Assembly (NCBI GenBank): GCA_030710605.1
Contig: CP092875.1
Span: 65,650,623-65,714,622, forward strand
Source: Cordylochernes scorpioides
Taxonomy: Eukaryota; Arthropoda; Arachnida; Pseudoscorpiones; Chernetidae
Direction of reading: 5' to 3'
Length of the DNA stretch: 64,000 bases
Below the pieces are notes generated by a model. That model saw nothing but the letters and a program-made list of their open reading frames with translations, was not told the origin of the DNA and ran no database searches. Positions 40,975 through 51,759 of this stretch are shown one piece after another; the first letter of the stretch is position 1; each line of letters starts with the position of its first letter. Made by a program: the position numbers and the translations under genes.

Positions 40975-42480
40975 ACTAGAATATGATATTTGGAAGAAAA
41001 AGAATCGGGAAGCATACAGCCTAATAATATTGTCACTTTCGGATGACTTAACAATCATCTTTCGAGGCGATAAAAGGGCCAAAAGAATTTGGTACGACAT
41101 AAAGAAAAGGTTTGAAGGATCTCTAGAAAATAAAAGGATAGACCTAATGTTGGATCTAGCCAGACTAAAATTGAACCCAAATGAAAATGTTAACATGTAT
41201 ATTGTACGAGCACAGAAACTAGCACAAGAGATCACCCAGCTAGGAAAGACTGTAACAGAAAGAGAACTTGTACGATACATTGTTGAAGGACTCACACCTA
41301 ACTTTGACACGATCACAGCAGCACTGTCAATAAACAGAGAAATCTCCTTACCAGACTTGAGACAAACTCTACTGGATTTCGAGAAGAAAAGACAGGACAG
41401 AAGCAAAAATCATGAAAATGCTTTCAGATCATCAGGCAACCAATTCAAAGAAAAGTCATGCTTCATTTGCAAAAGAAAAGGACATTTCAAGAAAGACTGT
41501 TGGTTCAACCCTGACAACAAAGGAAATCAAAATAATACAACAAACAAAAATAACATGGCCAGTACAAGGAACTACCATAAAGGACCAAAACAAAACAAAG
41601 ACACGGCCAGATCAGCAATCCAAGAACGAACGGAGGAACCATCCCAACGAAGAGACTCCACTTCAGAATACGCACTACATGCAAGCACAAGGGAGGAACG
41701 CCCGACAACTCAGGACGTGTGGATAATTGATTCTGCGTGCACAAGCCACATGACTTCCCATGGTGATTGGATCGAGCACAAGACGGAGGAGAGAAGAAGC
41801 ATACAAGTGGCAGAAGAAGGGAGGCACATCGATTCTGCCTCATCAGGATTAATCAAGGCTACTGTACAAGGTAAGGACGAACTTAACAACGCTGTAACCC
41901 TGCATAATGTCCTCCATGTACCACACCTGAAAGGAAATCTAATGTCCATTCCAAGCGTAGTAAGAAGAGGGAACTCTATTCTTTTGAATTCTGAAGGAGC
42001 ATACATATACTCTTCTGATGACAAGCTAATAGGAACAGGAAACTTTGATGGTAACATGTACGCATTGAACCTATCACGTTTACCTGAAGCAACTCATGTT
42101 CCAAATGAACATTGCTTGATTTCAAAGGACAATTCTAGGACTGCATGGCACAGAAGGTTAGGACATCCTAGTGACAACAAACTAGACCTGATTTTGAAGA
42201 ACAATCTTCTAAAAGGCTTGAACTCTATAAATGGTACCCTTGATCAATGTGATGCTTGCTCCTTGGGAAAAATGACCAAAGTACCCTATGTTCACACAGA
42301 TAGCAATCAGGAAAGCTACCCCTTTGAAGCCATTTATGTCGATCTCTGTGGTCCAATGAGAATAAACTCCTTGGGCGGTAGTAAATATTTCTTGACCATC
42401 GTAGATGGATTTTCTAGGAGAATATTTGTAGAATTTCTCAAAGATAAACTCTCAGCAGCAGAAGTTTTGAAGAAGTTTAT
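40965..42480 (+). CDS. pol: copia gag (rest), protease and integrase N-terminal part
   Basis: The open frame covers the rest of gag (LEYDIWKKKNREAYSLIILS; zinc knuckle CFICKRKGHFKKDC near 41459-41500). The protease has WIIDSACTSHMTS near 41720 (DSA form of the D-S/T-G site). GAG-pre-integrase has WHRRLGHPSDNKLDLIL and CDACSLGK. The integrase core begins EAIYVDLCGPMRINSLGGSK, with the first catalytic D, and runs to FIVHLEHE near 42497, where an inverted duplicate takes over. Frame comes from 40940; codons before about 40965 belong to the other frame. Gag packages RNA, and protease processes the polyprotein. Confidence 0.85.
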
Positions 42481-42736
42481 TGTTCATTTGGAACATGAGT
42501 TGCTTCAGGTAAACGTGATAGGTTCAATGCGTACATGTTACCATCAAAGTTTCCTGTTCCTATTAGCTTGTCATCAGAAGAGTATATGTATGCTCCTTCA
42601 GAATTCAAAAGAACAGAGTTCCCTCTTCTTACTACGCTTGGAATGGACATTAGATTTCCTTTCAGGTGTGGTACATGGAGGACATTATGCAGGGTTACAG
42701 CGTTGTTAAGTTCGTCCTTACCTTGTACAGTAGCCT
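42481..42736 (-). repeat. Inverted duplicate of 41856-42112 inside integrase
   Basis: 256 bp here are the reverse complement of the protease-to-integrase spacer at 41856-42112, with about one substitution and one indel seen. It replaces the integrase segment carrying the second catalytic D (TDNG box). Reading frames in this block are antisense noise. Confidence 0.9.
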
Positions 42737-44918
42737 AACTACACCGTACACCCCAAGAAGCAATGGGAGAGTTGAAAGAGCTAACAGAACACTATTAGAC
42801 AAAGGCCGAACACTTCTGGCAGACTCCCAATTACCCCTACACTTCTGGGCAGAAGCTGTGAATACAGCTGCATATCTGTACAATCTAACTCCCACAACCA
42901 ATGACCTAGACACTGCCCCTATGGAAAAATGGAAAGGTAAAAAGCCATCCGTCTCTCACATCATGAGATTTGGTTGTGAAGTCTTCTATAAACTCGAGAA
43001 TCATCAAAGACACAAACTAGAAGCTAAATCTAAGAGAGGAATATTTGTAGGCTATTCAAGATGCAGAAGAGCTTATCGAGTATTTGATATCACAGCGAGA
43101 GTCATTCTTGAAACCGCAGACATTCACTTCAGAGAGAACAATAATGTCATCTCGGAAGAAAAACAAAGTGATAATAATACGGACACTGACACATATTTCT
43201 TCATTCAGGAGGATGAACAACTGGACAATCATGTTCTATCAGATGTAGATATTGAAGAGCCAGCACCAGATACCATGATCAACAGACAGACAGAGTCAAG
43301 TGGATCAGGCAGACCACAAAGAACTCAAACAATACCTAAAAGATTCGATGACTACGTTCTGGCTACTACGAATGAAACCATTCCGAAAGACTATGAAGAA
43401 GCCATCGCATGCGAAGACAAGAAACATTGGGAGAACACAATGCTTGAGGAAATACAGAACATGTACTCGCATCAAGTATGGGAACTGGTACCTAGACCTG
43501 TAAACGCTAAAGTTGTCAAAAGTAAATGGGTGTTCAAAATATCTAAAGACCAAGAAAACAAAACTTACAAAGCTAGACTTGTTGCAATGGGATACAACCA
43601 AATCCCAGGAAGAGATTACAACGAAAGTTTCAGCCCTGTAATTAAAAATGCCACCCTCAGGACTATTTTGTCAATGGCAGCAACAAAAGATTCAGTCATT
43701 AAACTATTTGATGTAAAAGCAGCCTATCTAAATGGAAACATTGAAAATACAATATTAATGGAACAACCTGCTGGATTTGTCCAAGACAGAAACAAAGTTT
43801 GCAAACTCAACAAAAGTATTTACGGTCTACCTCAATCCGGAAGATCGTGGTATGAGAAATTCAGTCAAGTACTTCATGACTGTGGACTAAAAAAACTTAA
43901 ATCTGATCCTTGCCTATTTAAATGGAAGAATGAAGACAAATACTTCTATGTAGGGATATATGTTGATGACTTTATCACTGTCTCAGATTCTGAAGATACC
44001 TCAAACAGATTCATCAATAAATTGAGACATCACCTGGAAATAAAGGATGTAACATGTAAAGGCATGTTTTTGGGAATCAAGATCATACAAGACAAGGAGG
44101 GAATTTCGCTACAGCAAAGCCACTATGTACAACAAATATTGCAGAAATATGGAATGGAAACTTGTAAGGAAGTTCCAACACCAGGTTCCAAAGAAATCAA
44201 TTTGGACAATCATATTGAAGATGACAATTGTGATCAGCACACTTACCAAGAAGCCCTTGGAATGCTAATGTTTCTAGCTGTTAACACCAGACCCGACATC
44301 GCTTACATCACTAGCAAACTTTCACAGTACTCCAGACAACCAAAACAGATGCACTGGACAGCAATCAAAAGAGTGATGAGATACCTACGAGGAACAATTG
44401 ACCTAGGAGTGAAATTTGAAAGAGGGAAGACTGGAATCCTGAAGTCCTACACCGATGCCAGCTGGTCGACCACTCATGATGGAAAATCCTACGGCGGATA
44501 TGTATTGAAGCTCGGCGAAGCAACTATAGACTGGAAAAGTAGTAAACAACCACTCGTCGCCCTCTCCACAATGGAAGCGGAAATGATAGCTGCTTGTGAA
44601 AGCTGCTGTCAAATCAAGTGGATAATAAACCTGTTACGAGAGCTGGAAGAATGGAATTTCATGGAAAAACCAACTGCGATCTATACAGACAGTCAGTCAT
44701 TGATCAACTGGATCTCCAGCCCTAAACAAAGCAGTCGCTGTAGACATATCAACAGAAAGTACCACTTCTTGAGAGACTGTTTTGAATCCAGAGACATCTG
44801 CCTTCTGTACAAGCCATCTCAGGACCTGGAGGCGGATATCTTCACAAAGGACCTATCCCGAGACCAGATGAAGAAACACCTGGAGAACCTCAGCATCGTG
44901 GGAATAAAGCCAAAGTAA
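42737..44918 (+). CDS. pol: copia integrase C-terminus, RT and RNase H
   Basis: Resumes in integrase at TPRSNGRVERANRTLLDKG (third catalytic residue, E). It continues through FWAEAVNTAAYLYNLTP and KSKRGIFVGYSR, then RT_copia: WELVPRPVNAKVVKSKWVFK, YKARLVAMGYNQ, VIKLFDVKAAYLNG (D), YGLPQSGRSWYEKF and VGIYVDDFITVS (catalytic YVDD near 43957-43974). RNase H: LKSYTDASWS (D), ALSTMEAEMIAACE (E), IYTDSQSLINW (D). It ends TAA at 44918, just before the polypurine tract. Open throughout, so RT and RNase H could be functional; integrase is not. Confidence 0.93.
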
Positions 44919-44926
44919 GGAGGGAA
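44917..44926 (+). other. Polypurine tract
   Basis: AAGGAGGGAA lies immediately before the 3' LTR. Confidence 0.75.
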
Positions 44927-44927
44927 T

Positions 44928-45185
44928 TGTTACGCAAACTTTGACTTTAATCATCATAGATGCTGACGTCACTACGATGACGTAACTTCCAACAACTACC
45001 TTCAACCTTGCTGATGTTTACCGCTAACTTGTTTTAACAATATATGTAATGGAACAAGTCGTTCCTTAAATAAATATATATTTGTTTTTATCTAAAGGGA
45101 TGTCCTCGTAACTACAACATACGTGAGTACAAAAACAACCAGAAATCCTCAAAAAGAATAACCGTATTTTGCTAAGCCTATATCA
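44928..45185 (+). repeat. 3' LTR
   Basis: 258 bp, same as the 5' LTR except C for A in TTTAATCATCATAG. Followed by GAAAG. Confidence 0.92.
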
Positions 45186-45190
45186 GAAAG

Positions 45191-45959
45191 TCATTTTTAC
45201 TAGTTGGAATCTATTTGTATAGTAGTGTGAAATTCGATTTATATATATCGAAATATATTCGTTATAAAAAAATAAATATAATAGTTTTCATATCTCTCTC
45301 TCTCTTTAATTTATTAGTACTTCTATATTTATAAATCTAAAGATAATAAATATAATTGTTTTATATGGAATTTATTACAGGATAAGCCTTTAAAATGGAA
45401 CTATTTTGGAAGTTTATACTTTTCGTAATATTTTCAAATAAATATTAAAAGTTTATATTGCAATTTATAAAAATGTAATAAAAATTATGTAAGATATTTT
45501 GTAGGCTTTAAATGTTTTGAAAATTTATTTTGTGTTAAAATTATCCTCGTTAATGATCAATTTTAAAAGTAATAAATATATATGTATATATAGACAAAAA
45601 GTCATACCTTTTTCTTCGTCATATTTTCTTGTCAGAAATATCAATTTATGATTATTTATATTAACAAAATTTTGATTAGCATAAATTGTTTTTTTTTTCA
45701 ATTAAAAAGTAATATATTGGATCAAAATATCATTTATTTTACCAATATTTCAGTTGGCTGAACGCCAACCTTTATCAAGGTATTATAACATATCAATCAA
45801 TAAAAAAAAGTCAATCAAAAAAAATAAATTGATTTATAAATTATTCGATCAAAATGCTTCAATATATTCTTGTGTTTTAGAATAAATAAAATTTAGAAGA
45901 AATAAAAAGTAGAAATATTTGAAATTCGGCGAAAAAAAAAAATCCAAATAAAATTGCTA
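45191..45959 (+). other. AT-rich DNA with a Rep-A fragment
   Basis: A Rep-A piece at about 45705-45795 (ATATTGGATCAAAATATCAT, CAGTTGGCTGAACGCCAACC). The rest is unassigned. Confidence 0.5.
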
Positions 45960-46300
45960 GGTATGAATATTGCCCGACAACAATTTAAACAAAATGGCGG
46001 GCGTGAGATGAGCAGCAGCCGATCATCAGTAATAACGCCATCAGAAGGTTCTCACGGACGACAGGCGCCATATTGAACTGCTCATCACCCCACAAAGGCA
46101 TCTAATTGGCAGAGGAAAGTGAAATTAAAACCGCCTGGTCACGCTCGTGCAGGTTCGTCTGGGAACGTCCCGCCGCTTGATTCACCATCGTCTGCATGGC
46201 TTTTATCGTCTGCTCCCCCTTGCTAAGTTAATCATATCATCCATTCATGATTGTCCACATTGTTGTAACTACTCTGTTGGAAGTCTTTCTCAATACTACG
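45960..46300. other. Unique GC-richer island
   Basis: ACAAAATGGCGGGCGTGAG at 45991, ACAGGCGCCATATTGAAC near 46060, and CGTCCCGCCGCTTGATTCAC near 46168. Not repeated in the window. Holds two CGCCAT/ATGGCG (YY1/Pho-like) cores. No recognisable protein. Confidence 0.35.
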
Positions 46301-46880
46301 TCTTTTTTTCTCTCTATATATATATTTTTTGCTATCTTTGAAATGTTTTTTATATTTATAAAAATCTGCTTTAAAATATATATTTTATTATACGCTTTGA
46401 TCGATATTCATTCAGAGGAACATTGCTTTATATATTTTATAATTATAAATAATTTTATCAAAGTAATTATAGGCATTTATTTAATGAGAAAAACTGAAAC
46501 ACTGAAATGCAATTATTTTTCTATTATCAGTTAGTTTTTTTTTTTTAACTTTGAGGTTTAATAACTCTTCCCTTTTAGTCGCGATATAATATTAATAAAA
46601 AAAAAAAGATAATATAAAAAAATAAATAAAAAGGTAGATTACACGAATTTATTATAAATTATTTTATAATAATGTTTGACAACACATATAAACTCATAGA
46701 CAAAACTTAAGAAAGTATCATATTTTTGAACATAAATCACTCATTTGTTTATATAACGGTGAAATTCTCCCCATACATGTAAATTCGAACGTTCTCTTTA
46801 AAAAAAAAAAGTGATAAAAAATTGAATAATAAAAATTAAAATGATACACATGATAAAAAGTATAGCTTCCTTAGTTTCCA
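46301..46880 (+). other. AT-rich DNA with a Tc1-like end
   Basis: AAACTCATAGACAAAACTTA at 46690 is a Tc1-like MITE left end with no right partner. Otherwise unassigned. Confidence 0.5.
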
Positions 46881-46886
46881 CAAAGT

Positions 46887-47141
46887 TTTTTTTTTTTTTG
46901 CTTATCCCTAGTACACGTGGTACAGGCCATGATAATCATGGTGGGTAGAATTAGGCGACTGCTTTTACTGTAAGTGCACCACATGTATACACATGTGAAA
47001 AGCAGTTGGGTTAGACTTTTGCAAGAATCGGGGGCCATTGGAGCATTTTTTTTTAACATAAAAAAGTGCCCAATGCGGGAATCGAACCCGGGTCGTAGCG
47101 GTCGAAAACCAACGGTTTAGACCATCCTTCCACCGACCCCC
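46887..47141 (-). mobile_element. SINE-1 with 11-bp target duplication
   Basis: The tRNA-like head is at the right (ACCATCCTTCC..., B box CGAACCCGGG on this strand) and the TTATCCCTAGTACACGTGG end plus a poly-T at the left. TTCCACAAAGT is at 46876-46886 and 47142-47152. The body is internally deleted relative to other copies. Confidence 0.9.
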
Positions 47142-47204
47142 TTCCACAAAGTAATTCTACTAGATTTCCTCTTACATCATTTTGAAATGAAATCTCTGAT
47201 TACC

Positions 47205-47333
47205 TAAATACAAGCAGGCAGAGGCGAACCACTGGCTACGAAGACAGGACACGGCTTGGTACAACAGTGGTATCAAAAAATTGCTACAACGGTACCAAAA
47301 ATGTTTGAACAGAAATGGTGATTATGTAGAGAA
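47205..47333 (+). pseudogene. mariner transposase C-terminal fragment
   Basis: In-frame RRQDTAWYNSGIKKLLQRYQ and KCLNRNGDYVEK then TAG at 47331. This is the classic C-terminus of mariner transposases (W...G...RW..C....G.YVE). The catalytic region is missing upstream. TATTGGATGGCCCTCGTA near 47419 may be part of the 3' terminus. Confidence 0.75.
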
Positions 47334-47789
47334 GTAGTCTATGAGTTGTATAATGTAAATAAATACCTGCATAATTGTAAATAATGTTGTTTATTTGTTA
47401 AAAAATAGGGAAACATATTTATTGGATGGCCCTCGTAATTACGGTATAAGTTTAAGCTTATTGGAGAGTGCCAATAAGCAAACTAAAGAAATTTGAAAGT
47501 GCAAAATGTTTTAATATATGAATAAATACAATATACACTTCATTAGAGGAGAAACAAAATAAGCATTTAATATTGGAATATTTATTAATAATAACTTAAA
47601 AAAAAAAAACTAGAAAATAAACTCAGTGAAATGTTTATGAATTTTTTTGTCATTTTTCTTTTTATAAATAAAAATATATATATCCTTGCTCTTCTGTATA
47701 AATACAGATAAATATATAAATAAGTAGTATGCAAATATTGTTGTTTGATTGACATACATTGTAGAATATTTTCCTAATAAAAGGAGGTT
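47334..47789 (+). other. AT-rich DNA, nothing recognised
   Basis: No supported feature beyond the possible mariner end near 47419. Confidence 0.5.
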
Positions 47790-47970
47790 TTTTTTATTAT
47801 CCCTAGTACACGTGGTGCAGGCCATGATAATCATGGTGGGTAGAAATAGGCGACTGTTTTTACTGTAAGTGCATCACATATCTACACATTTGAAAAGCAG
47901 TTCGACTTTGCACTTAAAAATGAGTCAGATTTCCGTTTGTTTACTAGCACTCGCTGGTGGGGTTGGAATT
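47790..47970 (-). mobile_element. SINE-1, head truncated
   Basis: 3' part only: TATCCCTAGTACACGTGGTG, CATCACATATCTACACATTT, then AGCACTCGCTGGTGGGG-type sequence. Lost before the tRNA-like head, as expected of 5' truncation. Confidence 0.8.
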
Positions 47971-48034
47971 TAGAAAGAATCAATTAAAGAAGAATAAATG
48001 TAAAGGAATATTGAAGATGTGAGATATTGTTTTC

Positions 48035-48297
48035 AAAATTCGAAACTATTTTAAAGGCGTAATATTCTTTTTGAAATTAAACAATTTCTACTGCCCTTAC
48101 TGTAATAGAAAAATTAATGGGAGGGCCCCTGGCTCATCAGTGGTGAACCTTGCCAGCGGTTTCGCCAGTTTAATATACCATATTAACTATATTTTTCCAT
48201 TGCAGTAAGGGCAGTATAAATTGTTTAATTTCAAAAAGAATCTTACGCCTTTAAAATAGTTTCGAATTTTGATAACAGATGGCGCGCTAGTGCATCA
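48035..48297 (+). mobile_element. Rep-C palindrome with 13-bp target duplication
   Basis: Arms AAAATTCGAAACTATTTTAA and mirror; centre has TGGCTCATCAGTGGTGAACC and GCGGTTTCGCCAGTTTAAT. Tail AACAGATGGCGCGCTAGTGC on the right only. AGATATTGTTTTC is repeated at 48022-48034 and 48298-48310. Confidence 0.88.
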
Positions 48298-48310
48298 AGA
48301 TATTGTTTTC

Positions 48311-48678
48311 TTGCCACGTTTCAAACAAATTTCTGCCATCTATTTGAAGATTTTATATATTGAGATGGATTGACCCATCAGAGACGGTCCCTCTAAGTTG
48401 AAAGATTGAAAGAAATGTTGTTATGCATTGTAAATATTCATTAATTAAATTTTATATTTACTCACATTCTTAGTCCCATGTTCGTCGCTTAAAAGAATCT
48501 TATTTCATTTAAAAATAAAAAATATATTTTAAAAAAATTAAAACACATTTATTTATTATTCAACGTATTGTTTGTTTTTATAAAAGAAACAACAAAAAAT
48601 TGACAAAAAAAAAGAATACAAAATAATCAATGAATATTCACAATACATAGCATGTGTTTTAATATAATTTCAGTTAGT
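48311..48678 (+). other. AT-rich DNA, nothing recognised
   Basis: No supported feature. Confidence 0.5.
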
Positions 48679-48691
48679 TAATTATAGATAT

Positions 48692-49108
48692 GTAAAACGA
48701 CATTTTAAAACTAACCTGCATGTGTTTCTTTTCAACGAAAAATCCAAATTTATTTCAAGGAGAAATAATGATTATTTCTAACCTTTGGGATGAAGTATGA
48801 AAGAATGAATTGTGAAGAGTAATGATAAACGGAAAAATAAAAGTGTCCAGGAATGGGAATCGAACCCACAGTGTTCTGCTTACCGGGCAGATGCCATGTC
48901 CATGAGGGTTCAATTCCCATCTCTGGACACTTTTATTTTTCCGTTTATCATTACTCTTCACAATTGATCCTTTCATACCTCATCCCAAAGGTTAGAAATA
49001 ATCATTATTTCTCCTTGAAATAAATTTGGATTTTTCGTTGAAAAGAAACACATGCGGGATAATTTTAAAATGTCGTTTTACAATCACAAGCCGTATTATA
49101 TTGTATTG
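48692..49108 (+). mobile_element. Rep-B inverted dimer with two tRNA-like heads and 13-bp TSD
   Basis: Left half: body reversed, then a minus-sense tRNA-like head (about 48846-48902, GGGAATCGAACCCACAG). Right half: a 5'-shortened plus-sense head (GGGTTCAATTCCCATCTCTG), then the body forward to GTCGTTTTACA, then the one-sided tail ATCACAAGCCGTATTATATT. TAATTATAGATAT occurs at 48679-48691 and 49109-49121. Two monomers joined head to head explain the structure. Confidence 0.85.
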
Positions 49109-49139
49109 TAATTATAGATATCTTATGTGAAATATTCCA

Positions 49140-49345
49140 TGAATTCTCTAGAAATTATCTTAACATCATACCTTGATGCACCATCTGTTATGAGAAATTT
49201 AAAATAATTTAGACGCGTGTGTATGATTCTTTTTAAATTTAAACAAACACACAAATTTCAACTGCCCTTGCTGAAATGATAAATTAATGGGAGGGTTCAC
49301 TATTGATGAGCCAGGCCTTCCCATTAATTTACCATTATAGTATGA
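49140..49345 (+). repeat. Old Rep-C copy
   Basis: GCACCATCTGTTATGAG, TTTAGACGCGTGTGTATG, then GGGTTCACTATTGATGAGCC. Divergent; the right arm is incomplete. Confidence 0.65.
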
Positions 49346-49354
49346 TATTGTTAT

Positions 49355-49450
49355 AAAATAAAGCTTCCAGGGCTAAGTTTCTTGTTCAAATTTTATTCTC
49401 TAGCTTTCGGACCTGTCAGTCCTTCCACAGGAGTATCACGATAATAAATT
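49355..49450 (-). repeat. Possible Penelope-like 3' terminal remnant
   Basis: AAGTTTCTTGTT, CTAGCTTTCGGACCTGTCAG and CTTCCACAGGAG follow the same order as the Penelope end at 31359-31425 (AAGTTTCTT, AAGCTTTCGGGTG, CTTCAACAGGCAG). Similarity is of pattern rather than close identity. Confidence 0.4.
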
Positions 49451-49504
49451 GATGGTATATATACTATTTTTATATAAAATAATTTTTGCATATTTAATTT
49501 TATA

Positions 49505-49899
49505 TTATAAAGGACTGCGGCGTGTGATTATAAACAATACTTAAAGTTATACCGCATAAGTTTCTTTTCTATGAAAAATCAATATTTATTTTAAAGAGAA
49601 ATATTTACTATTTCTAACTTTTTTGAATGAAGTATGAGAGGGTAAAAATATGAAGAGTAATGGCGAACGGGAAAAAAGGGTAGCCTAGTGGACATAGCAC
49701 CTGCCCGGTAAGCAGAAGGTTGTGGGTTCGATTCCCGCCCCTGGTCACTTTTATTTTTCCCGTTCGCCATTACTCTTCATATTTTCACCCTCTCATACTT
49801 CATTCAAAAAAGTTAGAAATAGTAAATATTTCTCTTAAAAATAAATATTGATTTTTCATAGAAAAGAAACTTATGCGGTATAACTTTAAGTATTGTTTA
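49505..49899 (-). mobile_element. Rep-B foldback with a single tRNA-like loop
   Basis: Arms of ~150 bp (ATAAACAATACTTAAAGTTA at 49530 and mirror ending 49900) enclose a plus-sense tRNA-like head at about 49678-49748 (TAGCCTAGTGG A box, GGTTCGATTCC B box). The reversed tail (CTGCGGCGTGTGATT) is on the left only. TATTTAATTTTATA at 49491-49504 and 49900-49913 is a possible 14-bp target duplication, though AT-rich. Confidence 0.8.
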
Positions 49900-50079
49900 T
49901 ATTTAATTTTATAAAGTTTTAATTTAGCAAAAGAGATAATAATAATAGATAGAATATTTACATATTAGATTACATAATAGAATGTTTACATATTTAACTA
50001 TTAATGATATTGAAAGGCGGAGAAAATATATATTACCTTCTTTGTGTATTTTAAACAATTTTTGTAATCACACATATGT

Positions 50080-50330
50080 GCATGGGTGGAGGCCATGCGC
50101 TGGTCGAATGATATTGTACAGTGACGGCCGTATGTGGCTGTGCGTTGTCATGATGCAAGAGTCAATTTTTCTAATGCCATTTTTCGGGTCGTTTCTGACG
50201 TAGAGCCTCCCTTAAACGTCTCAATACATCAAGATAGTAATGTTGATTAATGGTCTGACCCTCGGGCACGAATTCATAGTGCACCAATCCCTTTACATCA
50301 AAGAAGGTGATAAGAAGGCATATAAGAATT
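50080..50330 (-). pseudogene. mariner transposase core fragment
   Basis: Minus strand: LLITFFDVKGLVHYEFVPEG, QTINQHYYLDVLRRLREALR, then after an in-frame stop LLHHDNAQPHTAVTVQYHS. These are the first two catalytic Ds of mariner (FFDVKG, HHDNA). No start, third D or termini are present. Confidence 0.8.
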
Positions 50331-51125
50331 TGAAAGTAATTTAGACGCGTATGATTCTTTTAAAATTAAACAAACACACAATTTTCAACTATCCTTTATT
50401 TATTTATTTAACAGTTGGGAGAGACACGCCATATCCACAATTTGGATAATTGCGTGTATATTTTAAATTATATACAATTAATACAATTGAACTTTGGAAA
50501 TCATTAAAATTAAACGTTCAATGTCAAATTTTACATATAGCAATTATAAGTAGTAGTTTGAAATATGTACAGTCAACGCTTTCGCCTCAAAATATACATC
50601 CTGCAGAATCTATTAAACTTGATGTATTGGTCTTTATTGCAAGCAGCTTGTTTTGTATTAGTCAGGTAAAGTTGGTTTTCTTCCCTTAGATCAGAAGTTA
50701 ATGGACAGTCTATCAGAAGATGTTCAGGGGTTTGTTGTTCGTTTCCACAAGTGCATGCAGGTGAACCAATTTTGCCAATTCTAAACAAATATGTGTTGAA
50801 GTCACCATGTCCAGTAAAAAATTGAACGTTATAGAAGTTGGGTTGAACATAGTTAGGAATTCTTGAAGTATCAAAGAATCCCTTGAAATTATCAGTGGCA
50901 CCTCCATAGTATTCCTCAAATTTCTGGTTTATAAAATTAGATATCATTTTTCTTTTAGTTGGAAATGATGCATTAATGCTGAAATGATGTTGCTGAAATG
51001 ATGAATTAATGGGAGGATTCACCACTGATGAGCCAGGCCCCTTCCCATTAATTTATCATTATAGTAAAGACAGTAGAAATAGAGTTTAATTTTAAAAAGA
51101 ATCATACGCGTCTAAAATAAGTTTT
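50331..51125. repeat. Rep-C split by a LINE fragment
   Basis: Left Rep-C part GACGCGTATGATTCTTTTAA at about 50343; right part from about 50985 (GGATTCACCACTGATGAGCC, AGTAGAAAT, CATACGCGTCTAAAATA). A minus-strand LINE 3' end with TTTATTTATTTATTTA (A-rich tail) at 50397-50412 lies between. Confidence 0.75.
50573..50995 (-). pseudogene. LINE ORF2 C-terminal domain (Cys/His motif)
   Basis: Minus frame with FQQHHFSINASFPTKRKMIS, GHGDFNTYLFRIGKIG and CTCGNEQQTPEHLLIDCPLT. The last is the C-terminal C-C-H-C motif of R1/Jockey-type ORF2, after the RNase H or RT region. It ends CRMYILRRKR near 50573. RT is absent, so this is a 5'-truncated insertion. The N-terminal codons beyond about 50985 are Rep-C sequence read through. 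Confidence 0.75.
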
Positions 51126-51219
51126 ATTTTATTATAAGTATCTTAATATAGAATATATCTGTAATTTTATTTTTATATTAGAAAACCTTCTTATATAATA
51201 TCTTTTATTTTGAAAATAG

Positions 51220-51745
51220 AGTAATCCATAGATAAATCTTTAATTAAAAAGGTATATATTGGATCAAAATATCATTTATTTTACCTATATATCAGTTGGC
51301 TGAACGCCAACCTTTATCAAGGTATTATAACATTTTAAAGTGTGTCAACAACAAACTCAGCGCCACATAACGTCAACAGCATTAAGTTTTTAAAAAATAT
51401 TTTGTTATATTCAATGGGGAGAAAAAAATTGATATATATATGATGGCGCTCTGCCTTCTGTAAAGCACATGTGCTCCTGGTCAGGATATGCCATTTTTAA
51501 TATATATATTTATATTATGGAAAAAATATTATATATAGATATATATAAATATATATATCAAATTTTTTCTCCCCATTGAATATAACAAAATATTTTTAAA
51601 AACTTAATGCTGTTGACGTTATGTGGCGCTGAGTTTGTTGTTGACACACTTTAAAATGTTATAACACCTTGATAAAGGTTGGCGTTCAGCCAACTGAAAT
51701 ATTGGTAAAATAAATGATATTTTGATCCAATATATTTCTTTTTAA
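51220..51745. mobile_element. Rep-A full palindrome (~500 bp)
   Basis: Left tail GAAAATAGAGTAATCCATAG, arm AAAGGTATATATTGGATCAA ... AAACTCAGCGCCACATAACG, mirrored by CGTTATGTGGCGCTGAGTTT ... GATCCAATATATTTC. A Rep-D-like piece (GATGGCGCTCTGCC, GCACATGTGCTCCTGGTC) sits in the loop at about 51440-51500. Confidence 0.85.
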
Positions 51746-51759
51746 TTAAATATATTTCA

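Larger units (their letters stand above)
40442..45190 (+). mobile_element. Young Ty1/copia retrotransposon with TSD
   Basis: The element proper is 40447-45185, with GAAAG duplicated at 40442-40446 and 45186-45190. LTRs are 258 bp each with one difference seen. The primer site is initiator-Met-like. Order: gag, protease, integrase, RT, RNase H, polypurine tract. The integrase core is disrupted by an inverted duplicate of the protease region (42481-42736), and gag has one extra A in an A-run. RT and RNase H are open and complete. Confidence 0.95.

Noticed and set aside
40915-42057. Long minus-strand frames under the copia gag-pol region
   Set aside because: Shadows of the real plus-strand polyprotein; composition and motifs belong to the sense frame.
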